Source: Flavobacterium antarcticum DSM 19726 (GTDB taxonomy: Bacteria; Bacteroidota; Bacteroidia; Flavobacteriales; Flavobacteriaceae). Taken from it: a stretch of 64,000 bases of DNA. The notes under the pieces are model-generated. The model did not search any database and was not told where the DNA came from. It saw only the letters and a program-made list of their open reading frames with translations. Both the position numbers and the translations under genes were made by a program. Below are positions 17,187 through 27,202 of the stretch, piece by piece. Position 1 is the first letter of the stretch, and every line of letters begins with the position of its first letter. The stretch lies in the NCBI RefSeq assembly GCF_000419685.1, contig NZ_ATTM01000001.1:186001-250000 (forward strand). The letters run 5' to 3'.

Positions 17187-19679
17187 ATGAAAGATAAAAT
17201 ATTTTTAGGTTTGTTATTCTGGATGATTTCATTTTCATTCGCACAAACAAAAGTAAGCGGTATCGTTTTAGACGAAAATAAAAAACCGGTGGCTTACGCC
17301 AATGTTGGGTTTCTTGGCACTGCAGAAGGGATGATTACAAATGAAGACGGAATTTTTTACCTCGAGTCAAAAGAGAATCGCAAGACGCTGCAAGTTTCCT
17401 TTATTGGCTATGCCACACAAGACATTACTTTAGAGAAAGCGGTAACTTATAATATGAAAGTGATTTTAACGTCAGGCGAAGAATTAGCTGAGGTTAAAAT
17501 TTACAGTGCCAAAACTTCCAAGAAAAACAATCCTGCCATTGATATTTTGCGAAAAATATGGGAACGTAAACGTAAAAATGGTTTGCGTCAATTCAAGCAA
17601 TATGAAATGGGCAAGTATGAGAAAATTGAGTTTGACATGAACACCATTGACAGTGCTTTTATGAAGCAACGGTTGTTCAAAGGCATGGAATTCATCTTTA
17701 ATTCAGTTGATACTTCAAGGATTACAGGAAAAACTTATTTGCCTATTTTTATCAACGAAGCACTTTCAAACGTCTATGGTGATAATGTGAGAAGCAAAGT
17801 AAAAGAGGTTTTGGTGGCCAATAAAAATTCGGGTTTCAGTAATAATCAGCAAATAACATCGTACGTAAGCGATTTATATGCAGATTACGACATCTACGAC
17901 AATTACTTGAAATTCTTTGATAAAGCGTTTACGAGTCCGCTTTCTCGAACTGGAATTGATGTGTACAATTACGTTCTAGCAGACAGTTCTTTTATCGAGA
18001 ATAAATGGTGTTACAATATTGTATATTATCCCCGTCGAAAAAACGAATTGACATTTAAAGGAAATTTTTGGGTAAACGATACCACTTGGGCAATCAAAAA
18101 AATCAATCTTGAAGTAACTAAAAGTGCCAACATCAACTGGGTCAAAGAAATTTACATTGAACAAGATTTTGACGTTTTAAACGATTCTGTTTTTCTGTTG
18201 AAAAGAGATTACATCATGACTGATTTTGCGTTAAGCAAAAAAGAAAAGTCGAAAGGGGTTTATGGGAAAAGAACGACCATGTTTCGCGACCATATTTTTG
18301 ACAAGGAAAGGCCGGAGGATTTTTATAAGCCTGAAATTCAAAATTCAGATCCGCAAGTGTATGTCAAATCTGATGATTATTGGCAAGACAATCGTTTTGA
18401 ACATTTAAATAAAGACGAGAAAGGCGTCTATAAAATGCTTGATACGTTGCAAACCAACAAGCGCTTTCTGCAAATATACGACGTCGTGCAAATTATAGGA
18501 AGTGGATACCTGCATTACGGTAATTTTGATGTTGGTCCAATTCTATCCACAGTGGGTTACAACGAGGTTGAAGGTCTTCGTCTGCGGGTTGGTGGTCGAA
18601 CTTATTTTGGTGAAAATGATAAATGGCGTGTTCAAGGATATACCGCTTACGGATTTAAAGACAATAAATTCAAATACGGAATTTCAGGAAAATGGATGGT
18701 AGAACCCAAAAGTCGACTCATTCTTTCACTAGGAAATCGACGCGATGTGGAGCAAATTGGTGCCAGTTTTACAGAAACAAATGATGAAATGGACAGAAGT
18801 TTTGCGTCTTCTTCGCTGTTTTCGGCGGGAAATAATGGTAAATTAACGAACGTAAGCTTGACTAATTTTTCTGCGGAAATTGAACCTGCTCGAAATTTCA
18901 CAGTAGCAGCCGGGATGTCTTACCGAACTTTAATATCAGCTTCGGACAGTTTCAGTATGGATTATTATACTGTTTTACCTACAGCCGGAAATCCATTAGG
19001 AGAAATTCAAAGTCGTGTAAAACAATCGGAATTTAATGTGCAACTTGATTATACATTTTCAAGAAAAACAGTGGGAAGTGGCGTGGAACGACGAACAACA
19101 AATAAACCGTATGCTCAATTATTTCTAAATTACAGTCAAGGACTTAAGGATGTGTTTGATAGTGATTTTGACTACAAGAAAGTACAATTGTATTACAAAC
19201 AGCCTTTAAATATGGGCGGAATTGGACGATTAGATGTGACGACTGAATTGGGAAAAACATTCGGAGAGATACCGTTGTCGTTATTAAGTATTGTTCCAGG
19301 AAACCAAACTTACTGGACGATCGCAAATACATTTAATTTACTTGATTTCTACGAATTTCAAACAGATACCTACGCGACCATTCAATTGCAACATAATTTT
19401 GGTGGACGAATTTTTTCAAGAATCCCATTTTTAAGAAAATTAAACTGGAGAGAGACAATTGGAATTAAAGGAGTTTATGGAACAATTAGTGATGAAAATC
19501 GCGCAATCAATGCATCGGGACTTTTATACCAAGCACCAGAAGATTTTTATTACGAATACAATGCAGGAATTGGAAACATATTTAAAGTGTTGAAAATTGA
19601 ATTCGCTTGGCGTGGAAATTACCGTACTGAAAACACAAATAATTTCGGAGTGAAGGCGTCTTTGGGAATAAGATTCTAA
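17187..19679 (+). CDS. DUF5686 outer-membrane protein with carboxypeptidase-regulatory-like N-domain
   Basis: This 830-residue protein has a signal peptide (residues 1-19, ending SFAQ). A carboxypeptidase D regulatory-like beta-sandwich follows (about 22-108, KVSGIVLDENKKPVAYANVGF to VSFIGYATQDITL). The long remainder is DUF5686, with amphipathic beta-strands ending ASLGIRF, an aromatic C-terminus typical of outer-membrane barrels. It is therefore probably a surface or outer-membrane barrel protein of Bacteroidetes type. It is not a TonB receptor, because no plug domain is seen. Its substrate is unknown. It stands alone between the pdhB terminator and the ppa promoter. Confidence 0.87.
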   Translation: MKDKIFLGLLFWMISFSFAQTKVSGIVLDENKKPVAYANVGFLGTAEGMITNEDGIFYLESKENRKTLQVSFIGYATQDITLEKAVTYNMKVILTSGEELAEVKIYSAKTSKKNNPAIDILRKIWERKRKNGLRQFKQYEMGKYEKIEFDMNTIDSAFMKQRLFKGMEFIFNSVDTSRITGKTYLPIFINEALSNVYGDNVRSKVKEVLVANKNSGFSNNQQITSYVSDLYADYDIYDNYLKFFDKAFTSPLSRTGIDVYNYVLADSSFIENKWCYNIVYYPRRKNELTFKGNFWVNDTTWAIKKINLEVTKSANINWVKEIYIEQDFDVLNDSVFLLKRDYIMTDFALSKKEKSKGVYGKRTTMFRDHIFDKERPEDFYKPEIQNSDPQVYVKSDDYWQDNRFEHLNKDEKGVYKMLDTLQTNKRFLQIYDVVQIIGSGYLHYGNFDVGPILSTVGYNEVEGLRLRVGGRTYFGENDKWRVQGYTAYGFKDNKFKYGISGKWMVEPKSRLILSLGNRRDVEQIGASFTETNDEMDRSFASSSLFSAGNNGKLTNVSLTNFSAEIEPARNFTVAAGMSYRTLISASDSFSMDYYTVLPTAGNPLGEIQSRVKQSEFNVQLDYTFSRKTVGSGVERRTTNKPYAQLFLNYSQGLKDVFDSDFDYKKVQLYYKQPLNMGGIGRLDVTTELGKTFGEIPLSLLSIVPGNQTYWTIANTFNLLDFYEFQTDTYATIQLQHNFGGRIFSRIPFLRKLNWRETIGIKGVYGTISDENRAINASGLLYQAPEDFYYEYNAGIGNIFKVLKIEFAWRGNYRTENTNNFGVKASLGIRF

Positions 19680-19738
19680 TTTCTGAAAATAATTTTCAGC
19701 CATTTAAAAAGTTAATGTAGAGATAACGTGCATTCTGT

Positions 19739-19769
19739 ATTGAAAAACACTAATATTTGCTTACTTTTG
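19739..19769 (+). promoter_or_regulatory. Promoter of ppa
   Basis: A -33-like ATTG (19739-19742) is separated by 19 bp from TACTTTTG (19762-19769), an exact TAnnTTTG box. Transcription would start near 19773, which favours the ATG at 19797 over that at 19782. Confidence 0.65.
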
Positions 19770-19796
19770 CAGTCGTAAAAATTGAAAAATACAGAA

Positions 19797-20324
19797 ATGA
19801 CAGCTGATAAAAAACACTCTTTCGATGTTTTAATCGAAATTCCACGAGGAAGTAGAAATAAATATGAATACGATTTTGATTTAAAAAGAATGCGATTCGA
19901 TAGAATGTTGTTCTCATCGATGATGTATCCTGCAGATTACGGATTTATTCCGGAAACTTTAGCGTTAGATGGTGATCCATTAGACGTTTTAGTTTTGATC
20001 ACGGAGCCTACGTTTCCAGGTTGTGTGATTGAAGTAAAACCAATTGGCGTGTTCCATATGGCAGACGACAAAGGTCCAGATGAGAAAATCATTTGTGTGC
20101 CAATTTCAGATCCAATTTGGAGTAACTTAAATGATTTGAGCGATATGAATCCACATTTAGTGAAGGAAATTGAGCATTTTTTCCAAGTTTACAAAGATCT
20201 TGAAAATAAACAAGTTGATGTAGAAGGTTGGGGAGATGTAAACGAAGCAAGAGATATTATTTCTAAATGCGTGAATCGTTTCCAAGAAATCGAAAATAAG
20301 CCAGAAGGATTGTTCGCTATTTAA
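19797..20324 (+). CDS. ppa: Inorganic pyrophosphatase (family I, soluble)
   Basis: This is cytoplasmic family I pyrophosphatase, which hydrolyses PPi to two phosphates and pulls biosynthetic reactions forward. I choose MTADKKHSFDVLIEIPRG (175 residues) as the start, because an ATG 15 bp upstream would leave almost no leader after the promoter. The signature DGDPLDV is present, as are EIPRGSRNKYEYD, DYGFIPETLA and DDKGPDEKI, which carry the metal- and phosphate-binding residues. A terminator follows, and then the membrane pyrophosphatase gene. Confidence 0.95.
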   Translation: MTADKKHSFDVLIEIPRGSRNKYEYDFDLKRMRFDRMLFSSMMYPADYGFIPETLALDGDPLDVLVLITEPTFPGCVIEVKPIGVFHMADDKGPDEKIICVPISDPIWSNLNDLSDMNPHLVKEIEHFFQVYKDLENKQVDVEGWGDVNEARDIISKCVNRFQEIENKPEGLFAI

Positions 20325-20346
20325 GAACGTACTGATATGAAATAAA

Positions 20347-20381
20347 AACACCTGTAAATATATTTTTGCAGGTGTTTTTTT
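20347..20381 (+). terminator. Terminator after ppa
   Basis: AACACCTG and CAGGTGTT form an 8-bp stem followed by seven T residues, about 25 bp past the stop codon. Confidence 0.85.
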
Positions 20382-20548
20382 ATGAACTATTTTGAGTTTT
20401 GAATATTCTGAATTTTTAACGCGCATTGCTGTATAAAAATGTTAAAATTTTTACTTCATGTGGGAAGTGTTAGAAATAATGGTGACGATAGTTTAAATTT
20501 AGACTTGTATTATTACTAAAATACTGTAGAATCTATTGGGAAGTTTGT

Positions 20549-20578
20549 TTTGTAGTTCGTTCCGTTTCGTTATATTTA
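20549..20578 (+). promoter_or_regulatory. Probable promoter of the membrane pyrophosphatase
   Basis: TTTG (20549-20552), then 18 bp, then TATATTTA (20571-20578), one base off TAnnTTTG. The 230 bp between the ppa terminator and this point hold nothing I recognise. Confidence 0.5.
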
Positions 20579-20609
20579 CATAATATTAACAAAAAACCAA
20601 AAACATTTT

Positions 20610-23084
20610 ATGGAATCAATGATGATTTACGTACCGATAGTTATGGCAATTATTGGTCTGCTTTTTATGTGGATGAAAAGATCGTGGGTATTAAAGCAAG
20701 ACGCCGGTGACGGAAAAATGAAAGAAATTTCAGATTACATCTACGAAGGTGCTTTGGCCTTTTTAAAAGCAGAATATAAATTATTAGCAGTATTTGTAGT
20801 TATTGCAAGTATTGCGTTAGCCGGAATCACTTTTTTACCGGGAGTTAAAACACATTTATTAATTGTAGTTGCTTTTATTTTTGGAGCCTTCTTTTCTGCT
20901 CTTGCGGGAAATATGGGAATGAAAATCGCAACAAAAACAAATGTTAGAACAACGCAAGCCGCTCGAACAAGTTTGCCGCAAGCCTTAAAAGTTTCTTTCG
21001 GCGGTGGAACCGTAATGGGACTTGGAGTAGCAGGTTTAGCCGTTTTAGGTTTAACAACCTTCTTCATCATTTTCTTTCACGTGCTTTCAGAGGGCGTTTG
21101 GCAAGACACTGAAGCGATGACCATCGTTTTGGAAACATTAGCAGGATTTTCTTTAGGTGCTGAATCAATTGCTTTATTCGCACGAGTTGGTGGTGGTATT
21201 TACACTAAAGCTGCCGATGTTGGTGCGGATTTAGTAGGTAAAGTGGAAGCTGGAATTCCTGAAGATGATCCCAGAAATCCAGCTACAATTGCAGATAACG
21301 TTGGAGATAATGTAGGTGACGTTGCAGGAATGGGTGCCGATTTATTCGGTTCTTACGTGGCAACCGTTCTTGCAGCAATGGTTTTAGGAAACTACGTAAT
21401 TAAAGATATGGGTGGAAGTATTCAAGATGCTTTCGGCGGAATTGGACCCATTTTATTACCAATGGCAATCGCCGGTTTTGGAATTTTATTCTCAATTATC
21501 GGAACGATGGTGGTGAAAATTTCTAATGATAATGCAAAAGAAAATGAAGTACAAAAAGCACTGAATATTGGTAACTGGATTTCAATTCTGTTGACGTTAA
21601 TCGCGTGTTACTTTCTAGTTGACTTCATGTTGCCTGAAACTATGAAAATGAGTTTCTACGGCGAAGGATTGAAAGATATTTCATCAATGCGTGTTTTTTA
21701 TGCAACGATTGTTGGTTTAGCCGTTGGTGGAATTATCTCATCAGTAACAGAATATTACACAGGATTAGGAACAAAACCAGTTATGGCAATTGTACAAAAA
21801 TCGTCAACTGGTGCTGGAACAAACGTAATTGCAGGTTTAGCAACAGGTATGATTTCTACATTTCCAACGGTACTTTTATTTGCAGCGGCAATTTGGGGGT
21901 CTTATGCTTTAGCAGGATTTTACGGAGTAGCTTTAGCAGCTTCAGCAATGATGGCCACTACGGCAATGCAATTAGCAATTGACGCCTTCGGTCCAATTGC
22001 AGACAATGCAGGTGGAATTGCTGAAATGAGTGAATTACCAAAAGAAGTTCGCACAAGAACAGATATTTTGGATGCGGTAGGAAATACAACTGCTGCAACA
22101 GGAAAAGGTTTTGCAATCGCTTCAGCAGCCTTAACTTCTCTAGCTTTATTTGCAGCTTATGTAACATTCACAGGAATTGACGGAATTAATATTTTCAAAG
22201 CTCCAGTTTTAGCAATGTTATTTGTTGGTGGAATGATTCCAGTAGTATTTTCCGCTTTGGCAATGAATTCTGTTGGAAAAGCCGCAATGGATATGGTGTA
22301 TGAAGTACGTCGCCAGTTCAAGGAAATTCCTGGAATTATGGAAGGGACGGGCAAACCAGAATATGGCAAATGTGTGGAAATTTCAACGAAAGCCGCTTTA
22401 CGCGAAATGATGTTGCCAGGAGTTTTAACGATTGGTTTTCCAATTGCAATTGTGCTTTTAGGAATGTTAGTTTATCCAGAAAACAATCAGTTAGTAGCAG
22501 AGATGTTAGGTGGATATATGGCTGGAGTTACTGTTTCTGGTGTACTTTGGGCTGTGTTTCAAAATAATGCTGGAGGTGCTTGGGATAATGCTAAAAAATC
22601 TTTTGAAGCGGGTGTTTTGATTAACGGAGAAATGACTTACAAAGGTTCGGACGCTCACAAAGCAGCGGTAACGGGCGACACGGTTGGAGATCCATTTAAA
22701 GATACTTCTGGGCCATCAATGAATATTTTGATTAAATTGACTTGTTTGATTGGGTTGGTTATCGCACCAATTTTAGGAAACGGTTCGTCATCAAATACTG
22801 CAATGGCTTCCTGTTGTTCTAAACAAGGTACTGAAATGATGTGTAAATCCATGTCAAACGAAGAATGTGTGAAAATGGGTTGCACCAACATGAATTGTGA
22901 ACACATGAAAATGGCAGGAAAAACAACGGTGATGACGAATGAGTTTCAAATAGAACAAACCAATACAGATGGTAAATTCTCTGCAAGAGTCTCAAAAACG
23001 ATCAACGGTGTCGAAGAAAATGCCGAATTTGAAGGTACTGAAGCCGAAGTTGCTGCTAAAATTAAAGCTTTTAAAGCACAATAG
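20610..23084 (+). CDS. hppA: Membrane-bound ion-translocating pyrophosphatase with Cys/Met-rich C-terminal extension
   Basis: This 824-residue polytopic enzyme couples PPi hydrolysis to H+ or Na+ pumping. The core (to about residue 723) has the family motifs [39 protein letters not shown], and near the end [15 protein letters not shown]. The stretch [12 protein letters not shown] has alanine where K+-independent enzymes have lysine, so it belongs to the K+-dependent group; whether it pumps H+ or Na+ is not decided here. After the last helix come about 100 extra residues: a Cys/Met-rich part (Cys735, 736, 745, 753, 758, 763 and His765) and then a small acidic domain ([20 protein letters not shown] to the end). 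The extension is unusual and looks metal-binding. Confidence 0.94.
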   Translation: MESMMIYVPIVMAIIGLLFMWMKRSWVLKQDAGDGKMKEISDYIYEGALAFLKAEYKLLAVFVVIASIALAGITFLPGVKTHLLIVVAFIFGAFFSALAGNMGMKIATKTNVRTTQAARTSLPQALKVSFGGGTVMGLGVAGLAVLGLTTFFIIFFHVLSEGVWQDTEAMTIVLETLAGFSLGAESIALFARVGGGIYTKAADVGADLVGKVEAGIPEDDPRNPATIADNVGDNVGDVAGMGADLFGSYVATVLAAMVLGNYVIKDMGGSIQDAFGGIGPILLPMAIAGFGILFSIIGTMVVKISNDNAKENEVQKALNIGNWISILLTLIACYFLVDFMLPETMKMSFYGEGLKDISSMRVFYATIVGLAVGGIISSVTEYYTGLGTKPVMAIVQKSSTGAGTNVIAGLATGMISTFPTVLLFAAAIWGSYALAGFYGVALAASAMMATTAMQLAIDAFGPIADNAGGIAEMSELPKEVRTRTDILDAVGNTTAATGKGFAIASAALTSLALFAAYVTFTGIDGINIFKAPVLAMLFVGGMIPVVFSALAMNSVGKAAMDMVYEVRRQFKEIPGIMEGTGKPEYGKCVEISTKAALREMMLPGVLTIGFPIAIVLLGMLVYPENNQLVAEMLGGYMAGVTVSGVLWAVFQNNAGGAWDNAKKSFEAGVLINGEMTYKGSDAHKAAVTGDTVGDPFKDTSGPSMNILIKLTCLIGLVIAPILGNGSSSNTAMASCCSKQGTEMMCKSMSNEECVKMGCTNMNCEHMKMAGKTTVMTNEFQIEQTNTDGKFSARVSKTINGVEENAEFEGTEAEVAAKIKAFKAQ

Positions 23085-23105
23085 TTTTACTGTTATTTAA
23101 ATAAT

Positions 23106-23132
23106 ATGCCCTACGAAAGTGGGGCATTTTTT
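23106..23132 (+). terminator. Terminator after hppA
   Basis: ATGCCC and GGGCAT form a 6-bp stem with a 10-base loop, followed by T residues, 22 bp past the stop codon. Confidence 0.75.
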
Positions 23133-23161
23133 ATATATTTATGCACCAAAATCTTACTACT

Positions 23162-25423
23162 ATGCGAATACTGCAATTTTTTATTGTACTTCTTATTTCT
23201 AATTTTTGTTTGGCCCAAAAAGAACCGTTGATTCCAATGCCTAAAAATATTGAATACCAAGCGGATTCTTTTTCATTAAATCCCAATACGGTTATTCAGG
23301 TTGCTGACGTAAAAGCTTTTGAAGCGCTTTTTTTGAAAGAAAATATAAAAGTAAAAACAGGATTGGATTTGAAAATTACTACGAAACCGATTTCCAAAAA
23401 CGCAATCAAGCTTGTAATTGAAGAAGTTAAATCAGTAACAGATTTATCTGAAAATTATAATTTGATAATTGATAAAAGTAACATTCAGATTACGGCTTCT
23501 GCAAATCAAGGGTTGTTTTATGGTATTCAAACATTGCTACAAAGTATTCCGTTCGAAAAAACGAAGAATGCTAAAATTGCAAGCGTGAAAATTAAGGACC
23601 AGCCGAAATTCAAATGGCGTGGAATGCACTTGGATGTGGGTCGTCATTTCTTTCCAAAAGAGTTTATCAAGAAATACATTGACTACATCGCCATGTATAA
23701 AATGAACACTTTTCACTGGCATTTAACGGAAGACCAAGGTTGGCGAATCGAAATTAAAAAGTATCCCAAATTAACGGAAGTTGGCGCTTGGAGAAAAGGT
23801 TCGATGATTGAACATTACAACGATCAGAAATTTGACACTATAAAGCACGGCGGTTTTTATACCCAAGATGAGGTAAAAGACATTGTGGCCTACGCCAAAA
23901 AGCGACACGTAACCATCGTTCCTGAAATTGAAATGCCAGGTCATTCACTCGCTGCATTAGCCGCTTATCCAGAATTTTCTTGTACAGGAGGTCCGTTTGA
24001 AGTAGCAAAGATTTGGGGTGTTCTGGAAGATGTCTATTGTCCAAAAGAAGAAACATTTACTTTTTTAGAAGATGTTTTAACGGAAGTGATTGCACTTTTC
24101 CCATCAGAATACATTCACATTGGAGGGGATGAATCTCCTAAAACACGCTGGAAAGCATGCAGTCATTGTCAGAATTTAATCAAAGAAAAAGGTTTAAAAG
24201 ATGAGCACGAATTGCAAAGTTATTTCATCAATAGAATAGAGAAATTCTTAAATTCAAAAGGGCGACAAATCATTGGTTGGGACGAAATTCTTGAAGGCGG
24301 CTTGGCGCCAAATGCAGCCGTAATGAGTTGGAGAGGAACGGAAGGTGGTATTATTGCAGCAAAAGACAAACATTATGTGGTGATGACGCCGGGTTCTCAT
24401 GTTTATTTCGACCATTATCAAGGCGAACCAAAAAACGAACCAATCGCAATAGGAGGTTATACGCCTTTGGAAAAAGTATATTCTTTTAATCCAATTCCAG
24501 ATGAATTAACTGCAGACGAAGCAAAATATATTTTAGGCGCTCAAGCCAATGTTTGGTCGGAATATATTCCAACGACCAAGCAAGTCGAATACATGATCAT
24601 GCCAAGAATGGCAGCGCTTTCTGAAGTTTTGTGGGAAACTTCAAATCCAAAAAACTACAAAGAATTTGAAAAACGAATCATTCAGCATTTCGATTTCTAT
24701 GAGAAAATGGGAATCAATTACAGCAAGTCCATTTTCGAAGTCACTTCAGCAGTTCTTCCAAGTGATAAAGGCGTGGCTTTCGAATTGAAATCACCTAATC
24801 CTAGTGGAATTAGATATACAACAGATGGTTCTGAACCCGTTTTAAATTCGTTTTCTTACACAAAACCAATTAGTATTACTGAAAACACAACTGTAAAAGC
24901 GAATTATTTTGAAGAAGGAAAAGTGAAAAGTGCTACGATCGAACAAGATTTTTTCATCAATAAATCTACTGGAAAAAAGATTGAATTAGTAGCTCCACCA
25001 CATGAAAATTATTCTATCGGTGGAAGTTTCACATTAGTCGATGGAATGGTCGGGAATCCATCTAAATATGGAAGAGATTGGTTGGGGTTTTGGGGAAAAG
25101 ATTTGAATGCAACGATTGATTTGGGTGCAACTGAAACGATTTCAAAAATCAAAATCAATACTTTATTAGGCGAAGGAAGTTGGATTTATTTCCCAAAGGA
25201 AATCCAGTTTTTAGTTTCTGAAGACGGAAAAAATTTCAAAACAATTCAGACCATTAGCCAGAAAGAAATTTCTCAAAAAGGAGGAAGAATTGAAGTGAAT
25301 TTCCCGAAAACTAAAGCAAAATTTGTAAAAGTAATTGCTGTAAATAACGGAATTATCGCTGACGGAATGCCTGGTGCAGGTTCCCAAAGTTGGTTATTTG
25401 TGGACGAAATAAGTATAGAATAA
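23162..25423 (+). CDS. Beta-N-acetylhexosaminidase, GH20
   Basis: This exported enzyme (753 residues from the start MRILQFFIVLLISNFCLAQ; an ATG 21 bp upstream is less likely) removes terminal beta-linked GlcNAc or GalNAc. Domains in order: signal peptide, GH20b domain (about 20-145), GH20 TIM barrel (about 150-490) with the catalytic Asp323-Glu324 pair in HIGGDESPKTRW, a chitobiase-type C-terminal domain (about 530-600, SGIRYTTDGSEPVLNS), and an F5/8 type C-like carbohydrate-binding domain at the end. Its stop overlaps the next start in TAATG. It is the first gene of the glycan operon. Confidence 0.95.
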   Translation: MRILQFFIVLLISNFCLAQKEPLIPMPKNIEYQADSFSLNPNTVIQVADVKAFEALFLKENIKVKTGLDLKITTKPISKNAIKLVIEEVKSVTDLSENYNLIIDKSNIQITASANQGLFYGIQTLLQSIPFEKTKNAKIASVKIKDQPKFKWRGMHLDVGRHFFPKEFIKKYIDYIAMYKMNTFHWHLTEDQGWRIEIKKYPKLTEVGAWRKGSMIEHYNDQKFDTIKHGGFYTQDEVKDIVAYAKKRHVTIVPEIEMPGHSLAALAAYPEFSCTGGPFEVAKIWGVLEDVYCPKEETFTFLEDVLTEVIALFPSEYIHIGGDESPKTRWKACSHCQNLIKEKGLKDEHELQSYFINRIEKFLNSKGRQIIGWDEILEGGLAPNAAVMSWRGTEGGIIAAKDKHYVVMTPGSHVYFDHYQGEPKNEPIAIGGYTPLEKVYSFNPIPDELTADEAKYILGAQANVWSEYIPTTKQVEYMIMPRMAALSEVLWETSNPKNYKEFEKRIIQHFDFYEKMGINYSKSIFEVTSAVLPSDKGVAFELKSPNPSGIRYTTDGSEPVLNSFSYTKPISITENTTVKANYFEEGKVKSATIEQDFFINKSTGKKIELVAPPHENYSIGGSFTLVDGMVGNPSKYGRDWLGFWGKDLNATIDLGATETISKIKINTLLGEGSWIYFPKEIQFLVSEDGKNFKTIQTISQKEISQKGGRIEVNFPKTKAKFVKVIAVNNGIIADGMPGAGSQSWLFVDEISIE

Positions 25424-26421
25424 TGGCAAATAGAAGAAATTTTTTGAAGAATACAGCTTTGGCTTCTGCTGGATTAGCGTTTACCGCTTTCAAAAGAAAT
25501 CTGGAAGATCCTGAAATTAAATCAATTTCAAATAAAATAACCAAGCCAATCGTACTTTCTACTTGGCGTTTTGGCATCGAAGCCAATGCGGAAGCGTGGA
25601 AAATTCTAAACAATAACGGTAAAGCGTTAGATGCGGTTGAAGCGGGTGTAAAAATTCCGGAAGGAAATCCAGAGGAAAGAAGTGTGGGATATGGCGGTCG
25701 TCCGGACAGGGATGGTCGAGTGACATTAGACGCTTGTATTATGGACGAACTTTCAAATATTGGATCAGTCGCTTGTTTGGAATACATCAAGCATCCGATT
25801 TCTGTCGCACGACTGGTAATGGAAAAATCGCCACATGTAATGTTAGTTGGTGACGGTGCGTTACAATTTGCATTAGAACAAGGTTTTAAAAAAGAAAACT
25901 TGCTAACGCCAGAGTCTGAAAAAGAGTGGAAAGAATGGTTGAAAACCAGCGAATATTTGCCCAAAGCGAATATCGAAAACCACGACACGATAGGAATGAT
26001 TGCATTAGACAGTCACGGAAATTTGTCTGGAGCTTGCACCACAAGTGGAATGGCGTTTAAAATGCACGGAAGAGTCGGTGATTCTCCGATAATTGGTGCG
26101 GGATTGTTTGTGGATAACGAAATTGGCGCTGCAACGGCAACAGGTCACGGTGAAGAAGTAATTCGAGTAGTAGGATGTCATTTGGTAGTTGAATTAATGC
26201 GTCAAGGAAAATCGCCACAGAAAGCTTGTGAAGAAGCGGTTTCCAGAATTGTCAAAAAAATCAAACTGCGTGGAAAAGAATTAAAAGACATTCAGGTTGG
26301 TTTTATTGCTTTGAATAAAAAGGGTGAATATGGTTCGTATTGTGTTCAAGGTGGATTCAATTATGCCGTTCACGATGCTACAGGAAATCGATTGATTGAT
26401 GCGAATTATCATCTGAAATAA
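25423..26421 (+). CDS. Glycosylasparaginase (N4-(beta-N-acetylglucosaminyl)-L-asparaginase)
   Basis: This N-terminal-nucleophile hydrolase (332 residues) splits the GlcNAc-Asn bond left from N-glycoproteins. The start is the ATG inside TAATG at the hexosaminidase stop. The leader MANRRNFLKNTALASAGLAF has a twin-arginine motif, so export folded through Tat is likely. The nucleophile is Thr189 in NHDTIGMIAL, where self-cleavage would give alpha and beta chains, and the beta chain continues with KMHGRVGDSPIIGAG and ATATGHGEEVIR. It resembles the well-studied enzyme of Elizabethkingia meningoseptica. Asparaginase activity on free Asn is a less likely alternative. Confidence 0.92.
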   Translation: MANRRNFLKNTALASAGLAFTAFKRNLEDPEIKSISNKITKPIVLSTWRFGIEANAEAWKILNNNGKALDAVEAGVKIPEGNPEERSVGYGGRPDRDGRVTLDACIMDELSNIGSVACLEYIKHPISVARLVMEKSPHVMLVGDGALQFALEQGFKKENLLTPESEKEWKEWLKTSEYLPKANIENHDTIGMIALDSHGNLSGACTTSGMAFKMHGRVGDSPIIGAGLFVDNEIGAATATGHGEEVIRVVGCHLVVELMRQGKSPQKACEEAVSRIVKKIKLRGKELKDIQVGFIALNKKGEYGSYCVQGGFNYAVHDATGNRLIDANYHLK

Positions 26422-26430
26422 TAGTTATTT

Positions 26431-26494
26431 GCCACAGATTTTACAGATTAAAAAAGATTTTATTTAATCTGTGGAAATCTTTTGAATCTGTGGC
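26431..26494. repeat. GCCACAGATT...AATCTGTGGC inverted-repeat element
   Basis: GCCACAGATT (26431-26440) and AATCTGTGGC (26485-26494) are perfect 10-bp inverted arms, with ACAGATTAAAAAAGATT and TTAATCTGTGG forming a nested pair inside. Elements with these ends are widespread between flavobacterial genes. It lies between glycosylasparaginase and cutC and would fold into a hairpin in the operon transcript. Confidence 0.7.
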
Positions 26495-26511
26495 TTGAAA
26501 ATTCAAAAAGT

Positions 26512-27192
26512 ATGTTTACTAAAAAACTGGAAATTGCTTGTTTTAATTTACAATCAGCCCTAATCGCTCAAGAAAACGGAGCCGATAGAGTGGAACTTTG
26601 TGCTGAAATTAATTTAGGAGGAACAACTCCTAGTATTGAAATCATTCAGCAAGCAAAAGCGCATCTTTCAATTGATGTTTATGTAATGATTCGTCCGAGA
26701 GGTGGGAACTTCGTTTATTCGAATGAAGAATTTCAACAAATGAAATCTGAAATTGAAGCGAGAAAGGAACTTGCAGTCAACGGTTTTGTTTATGGAATTT
26801 TGAATGAGGATAATTCTGTTAACATTGAAAAAAATAGCGAATTAGTAAATTTAGCAAAGCCAATTCCTTGCACTTTTCATAGAGCTTTTGACGAAGTTGA
26901 CAATTACAAAACAGCTTTAGAAGATGTTATTTTATGTGGTTTTTCTACGATGTTAACTTCTGGAACTTTTCCAAATGTGATGGAAGGAAAAGAAGTTTTG
27001 AAAGAGTTGGTGCTTCAAGCAAATGACAGAATTACAATTATGCCAGGTGGTGGATTGCGTTCAACAAATATTTCAGAATTCGATGAATTAGTCAACGCGA
27101 ATTTCTATCATTCATCAGCAATAACGGACGGAAGTGAAACCGCTAATCCCGCAGAAGTTGCGCAATTGAAGAAGAACATTTCAAACCGATAA
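26512..27192 (+). CDS. cutC: CutC family protein
   Basis: This 226-residue cytoplasmic TIM-barrel protein belongs to the CutC family, named for copper homeostasis although the biochemical role is disputed. The start chosen is MFTKKLEIACFNLQSALIAQ; a longer frame would run through the repeat element. Visible family phrases are GADRVELCAEINLGGTTPS, VYVMIRPRGGNFVYS, CTFHRAFDEV, and IMPGGGLRSTN. The protein has no exported leader, while its operon neighbours are exported glycan enzymes, so its placement suggests a step on sugars rather than copper. That is inference. Confidence 0.92.
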   Translation: MFTKKLEIACFNLQSALIAQENGADRVELCAEINLGGTTPSIEIIQQAKAHLSIDVYVMIRPRGGNFVYSNEEFQQMKSEIEARKELAVNGFVYGILNEDNSVNIEKNSELVNLAKPIPCTFHRAFDEVDNYKTALEDVILCGFSTMLTSGTFPNVMEGKEVLKELVLQANDRITIMPGGGLRSTNISEFDELVNANFYHSSAITDGSETANPAEVAQLKKNISNR

Positions 27193-27202
27193 AGAAGCAT
27201 TC

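Noticed and set aside
25353..25988. A minus-strand open frame of 211 codons opposite glycosylasparaginase
   Set aside because: It is antisense to a well-identified gene with TAATG coupling, has no family resemblance and no promoter.
26482..26511. A longer start for cutC
   Set aside because: It would translate part of the palindromic element; CutC proteins begin at the chosen Met.
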